Shown: piece by piece, positions 55,750-64,000 of the stretch
How the letters are laid out: each line of letters starts with the position of its first letter
Position numbering within the stretch: the first letter of the stretch is position 1
NCBI RefSeq assembly: GCF_019510245.1
Contig: NZ_JAEKKT010000120.1
Span: 88,689-152,688 of the forward strand
Length of the DNA: 64,000 nucleotides
Direction of reading: 5' to 3'
Source of the DNA: Streptomyces sp.
GTDB lineage: Bacteria; Actinomycetota; Actinomycetes; Streptomycetales; Streptomycetaceae
The notes under the pieces: generated by a model
Databases searched by the model: none
The model's input: the letters and a program-made list of their open reading frames with translations, nothing else
Told to the model about the DNA's origin: nothing
Made by a program: the position numbers and the translations under genes

Positions 55750-58700
55750 ATGCTCGAACCGACCGAGCCCACCGAGGGCTCCGAACCGAACACCCCCAGC
55801 GACACCCTGCCGCCGCGCAGGCGTCGCCGTGCCGCGTCCCGCCCCGCGGGACCGCCCACCGGGACCGAGGCTGTGGCCGAGACCACCGTGCCGGCCATAC
55901 CGGCCGCCGAGACCTTCGAGTCCGCCGCCGAGGCGACGGACGAGGTCACCGAAGGGGCCGCCGAGGCCCCGGAGACGGCCGAGGCCGCCGAGGAGGTCGC
56001 TCCCGCGCCGCGTACGCGCCGCCGTGCGACCCGCCGGGTGTCCGCGCCCGCCGGTGCCCCCGCCGAGGCGGCCGAGGCCGCGGAGACCGTCGTGGCCGCC
56101 GCCGCCGCTCCCGCTGCCGCTGCCGCCGGTGCCCTGAGCGACCTCGCCGAGACCACGGCCGCGGTCGACTCCGCCGCCGGCGACGAGGACGCCGCTCCCG
56201 CGCCGCGTACGCGCCGCCGTGCGACCCGCCGGGCCTCCGCGGCCGCCGGCGCCCCGGCCGCCGCCGAGGCCGGCGAAGAGACCCCGGCCCCGGCCGTCGC
56301 GGACGGGACCGCCACCGAGACCGCGTCCCCCGAAGCCGTCGAGGCCCCCGAGGAGACCGTGGCCGTCCCCCGTACCCGTCGCCGCGCCACCCGCAGGGTG
56401 TCCGCGCCCGTCGGTGCGCCCGAGGCCGCCGCCGAGACGGCCGCCGCCGAGGAACCGCAGGCCGCGGTCGCCGAGACCCAGGCCGCCGAGCCCGTCGAGG
56501 CCGAGGCGCCGCGCCGCAGGCGTCGCGTCGTGCGGCAGGCCGCCACCGGGTTCTCCGAGCCCGCCGCCCGGGCCGGCGCCGAGGACGAGCCGCAGCGCCG
56601 CCCGGCCCGGCCCGCCGTCGCCGTCTTCCAGGCGCCCGTGTTCACCGAGCCGAAGTTCCAGACCCCGGAGCGCGCCGCGGCCGAGGCGGCCGCCTCGGCC
56701 GCGGGCGCCGAGGAACCGGAGGAGTTCGCGGCAGCCACCACCGCCCCCGTCTCCGCCGCTCCCTCCGCTGCCACCGAATCTCCCGCTGCCACGGCCTTCG
56801 CCGCCGAGCCGGCCGAACAGGCCGAGGCCGGTTCGCGCCGCCGGCGCCGCCGCCGGGGCGCCGTGGAGGAGGCCCCGGTCGCCGAGACCACCGCCGAGGA
56901 CGAGACCGACGAGCCGGAGGAGTCCGTCGAGGACATCGCCGACGGCGAGGACGAGGCCGAGGAGTCCGGCTCCCGCCGGCGCCGCCGTCGCGGTGGCCGG
57001 CGCCGCCGCCGCGGTGACGCCGCCGACGGCGACGACGGCACCGACGAGCTTGCCGCCGAGCAGGCCGAGCAGGATGCCGAGGACACCGCCGAGCAGGAGG
57101 AAGAGGACGACGAGGAGGCCCACGACGAGGCCGGCCTGTCCTCCTCCAGCAGCCGCCGTCGCCGGCGCCGCCGCAGGCGTGCCGGGGACACCCCCGACAA
57201 CGAGCCCGACGAGGGCGACCCGGAGCGCACGGTCGTCAAGGTCCGCGAGCCCCGCAAGCCCTCCGAGCCGTCCGACGAGGTCCAGTCCATCAAGGGCTCG
57301 ACCCGCCTGGAGGCCAAGAAGCAGCGCCGCCGCGAAGGCCGCGAGCAGGGCCGCCGACGCGTCCCGATCATCACCGAGGCCGAGTTCCTCGCCCGCCGCG
57401 AGGCCGTCGAACGCGTGATGGTCGTACGCCAGCACGGCGACCGCACCCAGATCGGCGTCCTGGAGGACGGCGTGCTCGTCGAGCACTACGTCAACAAGGA
57501 GCAGTCGACCTCGTACGTCGGCAACGTCTACCTGGGCAAGGTCCAGAACGTGCTGCCGTCGATGGAGGCCGCCTTCATCGACATCGGCAAGGGCCGCAAC
57601 GCCGTCCTGTACGCCGGTGAGGTCAACTTCGAGGCGCTCGGCATGGCCAACGGGCCGCGCCGTATCGAGGCCGCCCTGAAGTCCGGCCAGTCCGTGCTCG
57701 TCCAGGTGACGAAGGACCCGATCGGGCACAAGGGCGCCCGCCTGACCAGCCAGGTCTCCCTCCCCGGCCGCTACCTCGTGTACGTCCCCGAGGGCTCGAT
57801 GACCGGCATCAGCCGCAAGCTGCCCGACACCGAGCGCGCCCGGCTGAAGACCATCCTCAAGAAGATCGTCCCCGAGGACGCGGGTGTCATCGTGCGCACC
57901 GCCGCCGAGGGCGCCAGCGAGGACGAACTGCGCCGCGACGTCGAACGGCTCCAGGCGCAGTGGGAGGACATCCAGAAGAAGTCGAAGAACGGTAACGCCC
58001 CGACGCTGCTGTACGGCGAGCCGGACATGACCGTCCGGGTCGTCCGCGACATCTTCAACGAGGACTTCTCCAAGGTCGTCGTCAGCGGTGACGAGGCCTG
58101 GGAGACCGTCCACGGCTACGTCTCGCACGTCGCGCCCGACCTCGCCGGACGCCTGTCGAAGTGGACCTCCGAGGTCGACGTCTTCGCCACGTACCGGATC
58201 GACGAGCAGCTGTCCAAGGCCCTGGACCGCAAGGTCTGGCTGCCCAGCGGCGGTTCGCTGGTCATCGACCGGACCGAGGCGATGGTCGTCGTCGACGTCA
58301 ACACCGGCAAGTTCACCGGCCAGGGCGGCAACCTCGAAGAGACGGTGACCCGCAACAACCTGGAGGCGGCCGAGGAGATCGTCCGCCAGCTCCGGCTGCG
58401 CGACCTCGGCGGCATCATCGTCATCGACTTCATCGACATGGTCCTGGAGTCCAACCGGGACCTGGTGCTGCGGCGCCTGCTCGAATGCCTCGGGCGGGAC
58501 CGTACGAAGCACCAGGTGGCCGAGGTGACCTCGCTGGGACTCGTCCAGATGACCCGCAAGCGCGTCGGACAGGGCCTCCTGGAGTCCTTCTCCGAGACCT
58601 GCGTGCACTGCAACGGCCGTGGCGTCATCGTCCACATGGAGCAGCCCAGCTCCGGCGGCGGCGGTGGCGGCGGCAAGCGCAGGAAGCGCGGGCGCGGCGG

Positions 58701-59733
58701 CGACGGGCACGAGCACGAGCACGACGTGCACGAGACCCACGAGGTCGTGTCCGACGGGGCCGTCGAGCACGCCGAGGCCGTCCACGCGGTCGAGACCGCG
58801 GCGGAGGTCGAGGCCGAGGCCGCCGAGCCCGTCGCGCTGCCCGCACCCGACTTCGCGCCGGACGAGGAGCTGTACAGCAGCGTCGCCGAGGCGGAGGCCG
58901 CGGCCGGCCGCGGCCGTACCCGCCGCCGCGCGAGCCGCAGGGCCTCGGCTCCGGCCGGCGCGCCCAAGGGCCGTACGGCACGCACCGAGACCGCGGGGAC
59001 GGCCACCGGGGCCGAGGCGCCGACCGCGCAGGACGTACCGGCCGCCGTCGAGGCGGAGCGTCCGGCACTGCCCGAGCCGGCCGCCGCGGCGCACGCCGAG
59101 CCGGTCGCCGTCGAGGACCCGGTGGTCGAGGCTGCCGAGACCCCGGCCGCCGAGGAGGCCGCTCCCAAGGGCCGTACGCGGCGCCGGGCCACCCGGAAGG
59201 TGTCGGCGCCCGCCGGCTCCCCGGCCGGTGCCGAGGCGGCCGTGGTGACGGTCGTCGCCGAGAGCGCCCCGGTGGCGGAGACCGTCGCGGAAGCGGTGGC
59301 GGAGACGGTCGCCGAGACGGCGCCGGAAGCGGTCGCGGAGCCCGAGGCGGCCACGGCCGCCGAGAGCGCCGCTCCGGCCCGCCCGCGCCGCCGTGCGGTG
59401 CGCAAGGCCACCGCGCCGACCGCGTCCGAGGAGGCGGCCGTCGTGGTCGTACCGTCGGCGGAGACGCCGGCGGCGGACGCGGAGGCCCCCACCGAGGCCA
59501 CCGAGGCCGCCGGGGAGGGCGTCGAGGAGGCCGTCCCGGCCAAGAAGACGGCCCGCAAGACGGCGGCCAAGAAGACCGCGGCGAAGAAGACGGCCGCCAA
59601 GAAGACCGCTGCCAAGAAGACGGCCGCGAAGAAGACGACGGCCAAGAAGGCGGCCAAGACCGCCAAGACGGCCGCCGCCAAGTCGACGGCGAAGAAGACC
59701 ACCACGGTCACCACCGCCTCCGACGAGAGCTGA
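55750..59733 (+). CDS. rne: Ribonuclease E/G family protein (RNase ES type)
   Basis: A 1327-residue endoribonuclease that processes and degrades RNA. The catalytic core occupies about residues 530-960: an S1 domain (NVYLGKVQNVLPSMEAAFID, about 590), magnesium aspartates Asp849 in VVVDVNTG and Asp893 in IVIDFIDM, and the zinc-link CVHC near 950. It is unusual among RNase E proteins in having long arms on both sides. They are Ala/Glu-rich with recurring basic motifs such as PRTRRRATRRVSAPAGAP. The last 65 residues are Lys/Ala repeats (KKTAAKKTAAKK) like histone H1 tails. ATG 55750 has GGGAG 10 nt upstream. S. coelicolor RNase ES has this layout. Confidence 0.94.
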   Translation: MLEPTEPTEGSEPNTPSDTLPPRRRRRAASRPAGPPTGTEAVAETTVPAIPAAETFESAAEATDEVTEGAAEAPETAEAAEEVAPAPRTRRRATRRVSAPAGAPAEAAEAAETVVAAAAAPAAAAAGALSDLAETTAAVDSAAGDEDAAPAPRTRRRATRRASAAAGAPAAAEAGEETPAPAVADGTATETASPEAVEAPEETVAVPRTRRRATRRVSAPVGAPEAAAETAAAEEPQAAVAETQAAEPVEAEAPRRRRRVVRQAATGFSEPAARAGAEDEPQRRPARPAVAVFQAPVFTEPKFQTPERAAAEAAASAAGAEEPEEFAAATTAPVSAAPSAATESPAATAFAAEPAEQAEAGSRRRRRRRGAVEEAPVAETTAEDETDEPEESVEDIADGEDEAEESGSRRRRRRGGRRRRRGDAADGDDGTDELAAEQAEQDAEDTAEQEEEDDEEAHDEAGLSSSSSRRRRRRRRRAGDTPDNEPDEGDPERTVVKVREPRKPSEPSDEVQSIKGSTRLEAKKQRRREGREQGRRRVPIITEAEFLARREAVERVMVVRQHGDRTQIGVLEDGVLVEHYVNKEQSTSYVGNVYLGKVQNVLPSMEAAFIDIGKGRNAVLYAGEVNFEALGMANGPRRIEAALKSGQSVLVQVTKDPIGHKGARLTSQVSLPGRYLVYVPEGSMTGISRKLPDTERARLKTILKKIVPEDAGVIVRTAAEGASEDELRRDVERLQAQWEDIQKKSKNGNAPTLLYGEPDMTVRVVRDIFNEDFSKVVVSGDEAWETVHGYVSHVAPDLAGRLSKWTSEVDVFATYRIDEQLSKALDRKVWLPSGGSLVIDRTEAMVVVDVNTGKFTGQGGNLEETVTRNNLEAAEEIVRQLRLRDLGGIIVIDFIDMVLESNRDLVLRRLLECLGRDRTKHQVAEVTSLGLVQMTRKRVGQGLLESFSETCVHCNGRGVIVHMEQPSSGGGGGGGKRRKRGRGGDGHEHEHDVHETHEVVSDGAVEHAEAVHAVETAAEVEAEAAEPVALPAPDFAPDEELYSSVAEAEAAAGRGRTRRRASRRASAPAGAPKGRTARTETAGTATGAEAPTAQDVPAAVEAERPALPEPAAAAHAEPVAVEDPVVEAAETPAAEEAAPKGRTRRRATRKVSAPAGSPAGAEAAVVTVVAESAPVAETVAEAVAETVAETAPEAVAEPEAATAAESAAPARPRRRAVRKATAPTASEEAAVVVVPSAETPAADAEAPTEATEAAGEGVEEAVPAKKTARKTAAKKTAAKKTAAKKTAAKKTAAKKTTAKKAAKTAKTAAAKSTAKKTTTVTTASDES

Positions 59734-59753
59734 CGGCCCCGGCCTGCACACCA

Positions 59754-59791
59754 GCGAACGGCTCCCGGCCCCACGGCCGGGAGCCGTTCGC
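59754..59791 (+). terminator. Terminator after rne
   Basis: A perfect 17-bp stem (59754-59770 with 59775-59791) with a CCAC loop starts 20 bp past the stop codon. Confidence 0.8.
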
Positions 59792-59980
59792 ATGTCCGCC
59801 CCGGACCTGAACGACCCCCCGCCACACAGCGTGACCGGCCGGACGAGAACAGTGGCGGGGACACCGGCCGATTCACAGGGAACGCCCGGTAAATTGACGG
59901 GAAAGGTTACGCGCACGCTCGTCATACGAGTAACTTCGCCGGGAACCCGAACAGCGGAATTACGACGAAAGGCCGCTTGA

Positions 59981-60775
59981 GTGAACCGTCATGAACTGCT
60001 GCGTGGACTGCACCGCGTCTACCGCCCGCGCAACTATCTGGAGATCGGTGTCAATGACGGTCGGAGCCTGGCGCTTTCGCGTGTGGCCTCCGTGGCGATC
60101 GACCCCGCCTTCAAGGTGGTGACGTCGATCAGCTGCGATGTCCACCTGGTCCAGTCGACCAGTGACGACTTCTTCGCCCGCAAGGACCCGCTGGTGCACC
60201 TGCGGCGCGGCCGCAACCCCTTCCGCGCCCTCGCCCGCCGCGACCCGCTCGGGGTGCTCGGAGGCGATCCCACGCTGGAACTGTCCTTCATCGACGGCAT
60301 GCATCTCTTCGAGTACGCGCTGCGCGACTTCATGAACGTCGAACGCCACTCGCGCTGGTCGAGTGTGATCGTCCTCGACGACATGCTGCCCCGCGACGTG
60401 GACGAGGCGGCGCGCGACCGGCACACCAAGTACTGGACCGGCGACGTCTACAAACTGGTGACGGTCCTGCGCAAGTACCGCCCCGACCTGGTGGTCCTCG
60501 AGGTCGACACCGCGCCGACCGGCGTCGCCGTGGTCTTCGGGGCCGATCCGCAGAACACGGTGCTCAAGGACGCGTACGACGACATCCTCAAGGAGTACGT
60601 CACCCCCGACCCGCAGGCGGTCCCCGACGAGGTGCTGGTGCGCAAGCACGCCGCGCGGCCGGAGGCGCTGCTGTCGGCGGACTTCTGGCCCGCCCTGGTC
60701 CGGGCCCGGAACCTGCGGCGTCCGCGCGCCGGCTTCGAGCGGCTGCGGGGGCAGATCGCCGCGCTGGGCGGCTGA
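59981..60775 (+). CDS. Class I SAM-dependent methyltransferase-like protein, probably surface-glycan related
   Basis: A 264-residue protein. The SAM-binding motif is NYLEIGVNDGRSL, followed by VAIDPAF and LSFIDGMHLFEYALRDF, the set found in the Methyltransf_24 type of small class I enzymes. A product-side motif VIVLDDMLP follows. GTG 59981 has AAAGG 8 nt upstream; the upstream region (59880-59950) is AT-richer and includes a TTGACG. It is convergent with a sugar 3,5-epimerase gene and close to a glycosyltransferase, so it probably methylates a sugar or nucleotide sugar in cell-wall glycan synthesis. The substrate is not predictable. Confidence 0.75.
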   Translation: MNRHELLRGLHRVYRPRNYLEIGVNDGRSLALSRVASVAIDPAFKVVTSISCDVHLVQSTSDDFFARKDPLVHLRRGRNPFRALARRDPLGVLGGDPTLELSFIDGMHLFEYALRDFMNVERHSRWSSVIVLDDMLPRDVDEAARDRHTKYWTGDVYKLVTVLRKYRPDLVVLEVDTAPTGVAVVFGADPQNTVLKDAYDDILKEYVTPDPQAVPDEVLVRKHAARPEALLSADFWPALVRARNLRRPRAGFERLRGQIAALGG

Positions 60776-60804
60776 GCCGCTGGGCGGCTGAGGGACGAGG
60801 AAAG

Positions 60805-60843
60805 GACGAGGGGCCTCGCGGATCTTCCGCGAGGCCCCTCGTC
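60805..60843. terminator. Bidirectional terminator, perfect 18-bp stem
   Basis: Arms 60805-60822 and 60826-60843 pair without mismatch around a TCT loop, between convergent methyltransferase and epimerase genes. Confidence 0.9.
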
Positions 60844-60852
60844 GTACCGGTC

Positions 60853-61455
60853 TCAGGCGCGCAGCTCCGCCAGGTAGGCCTGGCACGCCTCGTACGACGG
60901 CAGCAGGCCCTGAGCCTCGGCCTCGGCCAGGGACGGCGCCGCGGCGTCCTTCTCGGACAGCACGGGGGCCAGCTCCGACGGCCACTCGATGCCCAGCTCG
61001 GGGTCGAGCGGGTGGATGCCGTGCTCGCGCTGCGGGGCGTACCCCTCGGAGCACAGGTACACCACGGTGGCGTCGTCGGTCAGCGCCATGAAGGCGTGCC
61101 CGAGCCCCTCGGAGAGGTAGACCGAGTGGTGGTCCACGTCGTCCAGCCGCACGGCTTCCCACTGCTTGTACGTGGGGGAGCCGGTACGGATGTCGACGAT
61201 GACGTCCAGCACGGCGCCGCGCACGCACTTGACGTACTTGGCCTGGCTGGGCGGCACGTCGGCGAAGTGGATGCCGCGCAGGGTGCCGCGGCTGGAGACC
61301 GAACAGTTGGCCTGCGCCAGATTCAGGCGATGGCCCGTGGCCTCGGCGAAGTCCGGGCCCTTGAACCACTCGTGGAAGCTTCCGCGGGCATCCGGGAAGA
61401 CCTTCGGTTCGTGGATCCAGGCGCCGGCGATGCCGAGCTCCCGCATGTCGATCAC
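60853..61455 (-). CDS. rfbC: dTDP-4-dehydrorhamnose 3,5-epimerase-family protein
   Basis: A 200-residue cupin epimerase for nucleotide-activated 4-keto sugars. The catalytic base His63 is in TLRGIHFADV, and Tyr139 in SEGYAPQREHGI is the likely acid; VRGAVLDVIVDIR and EGLGHAFMAL are family strands. The rest of a dTDP-rhamnose pathway (rfbA, rfbB, rfbD) is not in the window, so the sugar may be rhamnose or another 6-deoxyhexose, and the symbol is a family label. The ATG at 61455 is used; the ATG at 61446 is an alternative. The glycosyltransferase gene ends 51 bp upstream on the same strand. Confidence 0.85.
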   Translation of the reverse strand: MIDMRELGIAGAWIHEPKVFPDARGSFHEWFKGPDFAEATGHRLNLAQANCSVSSRGTLRGIHFADVPPSQAKYVKCVRGAVLDVIVDIRTGSPTYKQWEAVRLDDVDHHSVYLSEGLGHAFMALTDDATVVYLCSEGYAPQREHGIHPLDPELGIEWPSELAPVLSEKDAAAPSLAEAEAQGLLPSYEACQAYLAELRA

Positions 61456-61506
61456 ATCCTTGTCGTGGTGCGTGTCCGTGGTGCGTGTCCGTGTGGGTCC
61501 GGCGGG

Positions 61507-63540
61507 TCAGCCGGTCAGCCTCGCCGCCAGGCCGCGCAGCTTCTTGCGGGCCGGTGCGGGCAGCCTGCGCACGACCGGACCGCCGACGGCGCGCAGCCGC
61601 CGCCGCAGGGCCGCCTTGCGGCGCTTGGCCAGCGTCGCGCGGACCAGCTCGGCATCCACCACGGGCAGGCCGTCGTCGAGCCGCAGCCGCCCGTTGCTCC
61701 GCACCGTCACGGTGCACAGCGGCAGGGCCGGGTCCTTCTCGCCGTCCAGCCGGGCCGCCAGGCTCCAGCGGCCCGCGGGCACCGAGGCCGCGCGCGAGGG
61801 AACGGTGATGTGGGCTCGGCCGGCCACGTTGCGGATCTCGGCGGACACCACGTGCGTACCGCCGCCGCCCTCGGAGCTGAGGACCAGCTCGGTCCTGGCC
61901 GGCGCGGTCTTCGGCCGGCTGAACACGTCCAGCCGCAGCTCCGGACGGCTGCCCGGCATCCGCTGCACGGGGCGGTTCTCCAGGTACGTCGCGAGCTTCT
62001 TGCTGCGGCGGGCGACGTCCAGGGTGAGGTTGCCGTGGGGGTCGGTGAAGTACGGGATGACCGGACGGGCGGGGGAGCCGAGCAGCGCGGGGCGCAGGTC
62101 CCTCTCCACACCGGCGACGCGGTCGGCGCCGAGCCGGGCCTTGCGGACCAGGCCGAGACCCCGGACGCTGATCCAGATGTCCCAGAAGCCCTTGGAGACC
62201 GGGCCACGCCCCTTCACGCCCTGGGGGCTGAGCACACCGCTGCCGCGCAGGACGACCTCGCAGGCGCCGTCGCCGAGGTCCTCGACGTGCGAGGTGAACT
62301 CGGCCGCGCACGGCCACTCGACGGCCGTCTCGCGGTTGCGCAGCGACATCTCGGCCTTGAACTGGTCCATCTCGTCCGTGACGTCGACCAGCTCGTCGGG
62401 CCCCAGCACGTCCTGGACCAGCTCGGGGTGCAGGTAGAAACGGCCGTCGCGGCGCAGCAGGCGGACCGGTTCGGCGGCGTCGCCGTGCACCAGCCGGGCG
62501 CTCGCGGTGACGGCGAGCTTGCCGTCGGACCGCCACTCGGCCGTCTCCAGCCGGGTCGCGCCCTTGACGGAGAGCCCGAAGCGGGCGAACCGCAGCAGGC
62601 CGTCCCCGTCGTCCCGGCGCAGCAGCGTCGAGCGGACGCGGGTGAGGGCGCCGAGCCCGTCGCGCACGCCCTCGCCCATGAACTCCTCGGCCAGCGGCCG
62701 CACGGCCTCCAGCATCTCGCCGAGGTAGGCCTCGTCGTACTTGAGGACGTTGGGCTCGCTGAGCCGGCCGAGCATCTCCACCCGGTAGAAGCGGCGCAGC
62801 AGCAGGTCGCGGAACTCACCGGGCTCGGTGTTCGCCATGACGACGTCGAGCACCTCACGGAGGTTCCCGTAGTAACCCGACGGGACGATGCGCGCGGAAC
62901 CCGCGTTCTTGCCGTCGTCGCGCTTCGAGTAGTAGTAGCAGGTGTAGCTGCCGAGGATGGAGACGACCTTGGCGGGGAAGTACGCCTCCATCATGTACAG
63001 CTGGTCCTCCAGGCGCCGCTTGCCCTCGGGATAGGCGATCTTGTTCTCGCGCAGGAACTCCGCGCGGAACATCTTGTGCGGCGTGAGGCTGTCGTACAGC
63101 GGCGCGTCGTGGATCGTGCACTTCTCGCGGTCCGTCTTGAAGACGCCGTGCGGTACGCCCCGGAAGTTGCTGGCCACCTTGCCGATGACGATGTCGGAAC
63201 CGTTGCGGTGCCCCATCTCGTACAGCCGGCGCAGGGCGTCGGAGGCGAGGTAGTCGTCCTGGTCGACGAACTGGACGTACTCGCCCTTGGCCTCGGCCAC
63301 GCCGATGTTCCTCGGCTTGCCCGGCCAGCCGGAGTTCGGTATGTGGATCACCCGGAAGTGCGCGTGTTTCTCGGCGAGGGCGTCCAGTTCCGCGGGACTC
63401 TCGTCGGTCGAGCCGTCGTCGACGAACAGGACCTCGAACTCGTCCGCGGGAAGCGTCTGCCTCAACAGGGAGTCGATGCAGGGTTGGATGTACTTTCCCG
63501 GGTTGTACACCGGGATGATGACGCTCACCTTGATCGACAT
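61507..63540 (-). CDS. Family 2 glycosyltransferase with long C-terminal region (teichoic-type glycopolymer)
   Basis: A 677-residue protein. Residues 1-230 form a GT-A domain: VSVIIPVYNPGKYIQPCIDS, VDDGSTDESP and the metal-binding VDQDDYLASD. The 400-residue C-terminal part has beta-rich repeats and no named domain, ending in a basic segment (KRRKAALRRRLRAV). This layout occurs in actinobacterial cell-wall glycopolymer enzymes. There is no signal peptide; it probably associates with the membrane through the basic end. ATG 63540 begins the conserved MSIKVSVIIPVY. It is divergent from rplU and upstream of the epimerase gene. Confidence 0.82.
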   Translation of the reverse strand: MSIKVSVIIPVYNPGKYIQPCIDSLLRQTLPADEFEVLFVDDGSTDESPAELDALAEKHAHFRVIHIPNSGWPGKPRNIGVAEAKGEYVQFVDQDDYLASDALRRLYEMGHRNGSDIVIGKVASNFRGVPHGVFKTDREKCTIHDAPLYDSLTPHKMFRAEFLRENKIAYPEGKRRLEDQLYMMEAYFPAKVVSILGSYTCYYYSKRDDGKNAGSARIVPSGYYGNLREVLDVVMANTEPGEFRDLLLRRFYRVEMLGRLSEPNVLKYDEAYLGEMLEAVRPLAEEFMGEGVRDGLGALTRVRSTLLRRDDGDGLLRFARFGLSVKGATRLETAEWRSDGKLAVTASARLVHGDAAEPVRLLRRDGRFYLHPELVQDVLGPDELVDVTDEMDQFKAEMSLRNRETAVEWPCAAEFTSHVEDLGDGACEVVLRGSGVLSPQGVKGRGPVSKGFWDIWISVRGLGLVRKARLGADRVAGVERDLRPALLGSPARPVIPYFTDPHGNLTLDVARRSKKLATYLENRPVQRMPGSRPELRLDVFSRPKTAPARTELVLSSEGGGGTHVVSAEIRNVAGRAHITVPSRAASVPAGRWSLAARLDGEKDPALPLCTVTVRSNGRLRLDDGLPVVDAELVRATLAKRRKAALRRRLRAVGGPVVRRLPAPARKKLRGLAARLTG

Positions 63541-63735
63541 CTCTGTTACCTGGCTCCACTTTTAGGATGCTGACTAAGACATTAATGATCCGTGTACAGC
63601 CGGTGACCAACTGACGCACGAGTGGAGTCACAGGGTAACCGCAGCCGTTTCCCAGGAGCGACCGGGTCGGCGGGAGGTCCGGTCGTGGAGTCGGGCACGG
63701 GCCCGGTTTGACCACCTCCGCGCGGCCCCGTAACC
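63541..63735. other. Divergent gap between the glycosyltransferase gene and rplU
   Basis: About 195 bp that must hold the glycosyltransferase promoter. The part next to that gene (63560-63600) is AT-rich for this genome, with TAAAA and ATTAATG elements on the minus strand, but no spaced promoter can be assigned. Confidence 0.4.
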
Positions 63736-63764
63736 TTGACCGTCGGCGTGTCCATGGATATGAG
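63736..63764 (+). promoter_or_regulatory. Promoter of rplU
   Basis: TTGACC (63736-63741) and TATGAG (63759-63764) are separated by 17 bp, the best vegetative-type promoter in the window. The start of transcription would be near 63771, leaving a leader of about 115 nt before rplU, GC-rich and foldable. Confidence 0.7.
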
Positions 63765-63886
63765 GACGCGCCACATCTCCGTAAACCTCTTCCTCCGGAG
63801 CGCACGCTGTTCCGGAGAGGCCGTCCGCGTCCGCCGGGCGGCTGGACTGCGGGGGTGCCGTTCCCGAGCGAGAGAGTGAGATCCGC

Positions 63887-64000
63887 GTGTACGCCATCGT
63901 GCGCAGCGGTGGTCGCCAGCACAAGGTTGCTGTCGGCGACATCGTTGAGGTTGACAAGATTTCCACTGCCAAGGTTGGCGACACGGTCGAGCTCTCGACC
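63887..64000 (+). CDS. rplU: 50S ribosomal protein L21, N-terminal fragment
   Basis: The first 38 codons of rplU, cut by the window end. The sequence (V)[17 protein letters not shown], then IVEVDKIS, is the conserved L21 N-terminus. GTG 63887 has GAGTGAG about 8 nt upstream. In Streptomyces rplU is followed by rpmA and obg, which would lie beyond the window. Confidence 0.95.
   Translation, partial: MYAIVRSGGRQHKVAVGDIVEVDKISTAKVGDTVELST

Noticed and set aside
55675..59925. Minus-strand frame of more than 1400 codons opposite rne
   Set aside because: Gly/Leu/Arg low complexity mirrors the Ala/Glu-rich repeats of RNase E/G. No start with a ribosome site or known domain was found.

Overview
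The window is chromosomal DNA from a high-GC actinomycete, almost certainly a Streptomyces. The signs are the very high GC with strong third-position bias, many GTG starts, leaderless-type promoters, a Streptomyces-type mre/PBP2/sfr cell-shape cluster, paired clpP genes ahead of clpX, and a giant RNase E/G with arms on both sides of its core. Most of the window is vertically inherited core genome. No prophage, insertion sequence or CRISPR array was seen.

Layout. 1-4.6 kb: the 5' end of a small DNA-binding-type gene, aminopeptidase N, a DsbA-family thiol protein and an iron superoxide dismutase behind a perfect Nur box. 4.6-11.1 kb: a sulfur-scavenging operon on the minus strand, with a lipoprotein binding protein, permease, ATPase, flavin monooxygenase and TauD-type dioxygenase joined by overlaps. 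A ROK regulator lies upstream. Two short cysteine-containing leader ORFs, one before the regulator and one before the transporter, suggest control by cysteine supply. 11.4-23 kb: biotin transporter BioY, a sortase-anchored surface protein, a Ser/Thr kinase broken by an internal deletion, an amino-acid permease, an RpiB-like isomerase, a Nei-type glycosylase, an Eis-type acetyltransferase, a PP2C phosphatase, an HD protein, an acyltransferase and a tiny membrane protein.

23.1-28.3 kb: tRNA-Gly and tRNA-Pro, then the protein quality-control block tig, clpP1, clpP2 and clpX, with a ClgR-type box before clpP1. 28.3-37.6 kb: a proline-rich membrane protein, valS, a multidomain SpoIIE/PP2C phosphatase, folC with its DUF4233 partner, a degenerate 43-bp tandem array, and ndk. 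37.9-46.0 kb: the elongation and sporulation wall cluster mreB-mreC-mreD-PBP2-sfr, then a CYTH-CHAD polyphosphate-type protein.

46.1-55.5 kb: a TIGR03960 radical SAM gene and its TIGR03936 partner, separated here by about 6.6 kb. The gap holds a TetR-controlled metabolic cassette (dihydroxyphthalate-decarboxylase-like protein, isochorismatase-like hydrolase, atypical SDR, glyoxalase-like protein) with two operators. It also holds several uncharacterised proteins, one built from seven 17-residue repeats. 55.7-64 kb: RNase E/G, a surface-glycan type module (methyltransferase, sugar 3,5-epimerase, family 2 glycosyltransferase), and the promoter and first codons of rplU, where the window ends.

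The best leads for something undescribed are the paired cysteine leader ORFs, the 17-residue repeat protein, the TetR cassette wedged into the radical SAM pair, and the clpP2-clpX hairpin.
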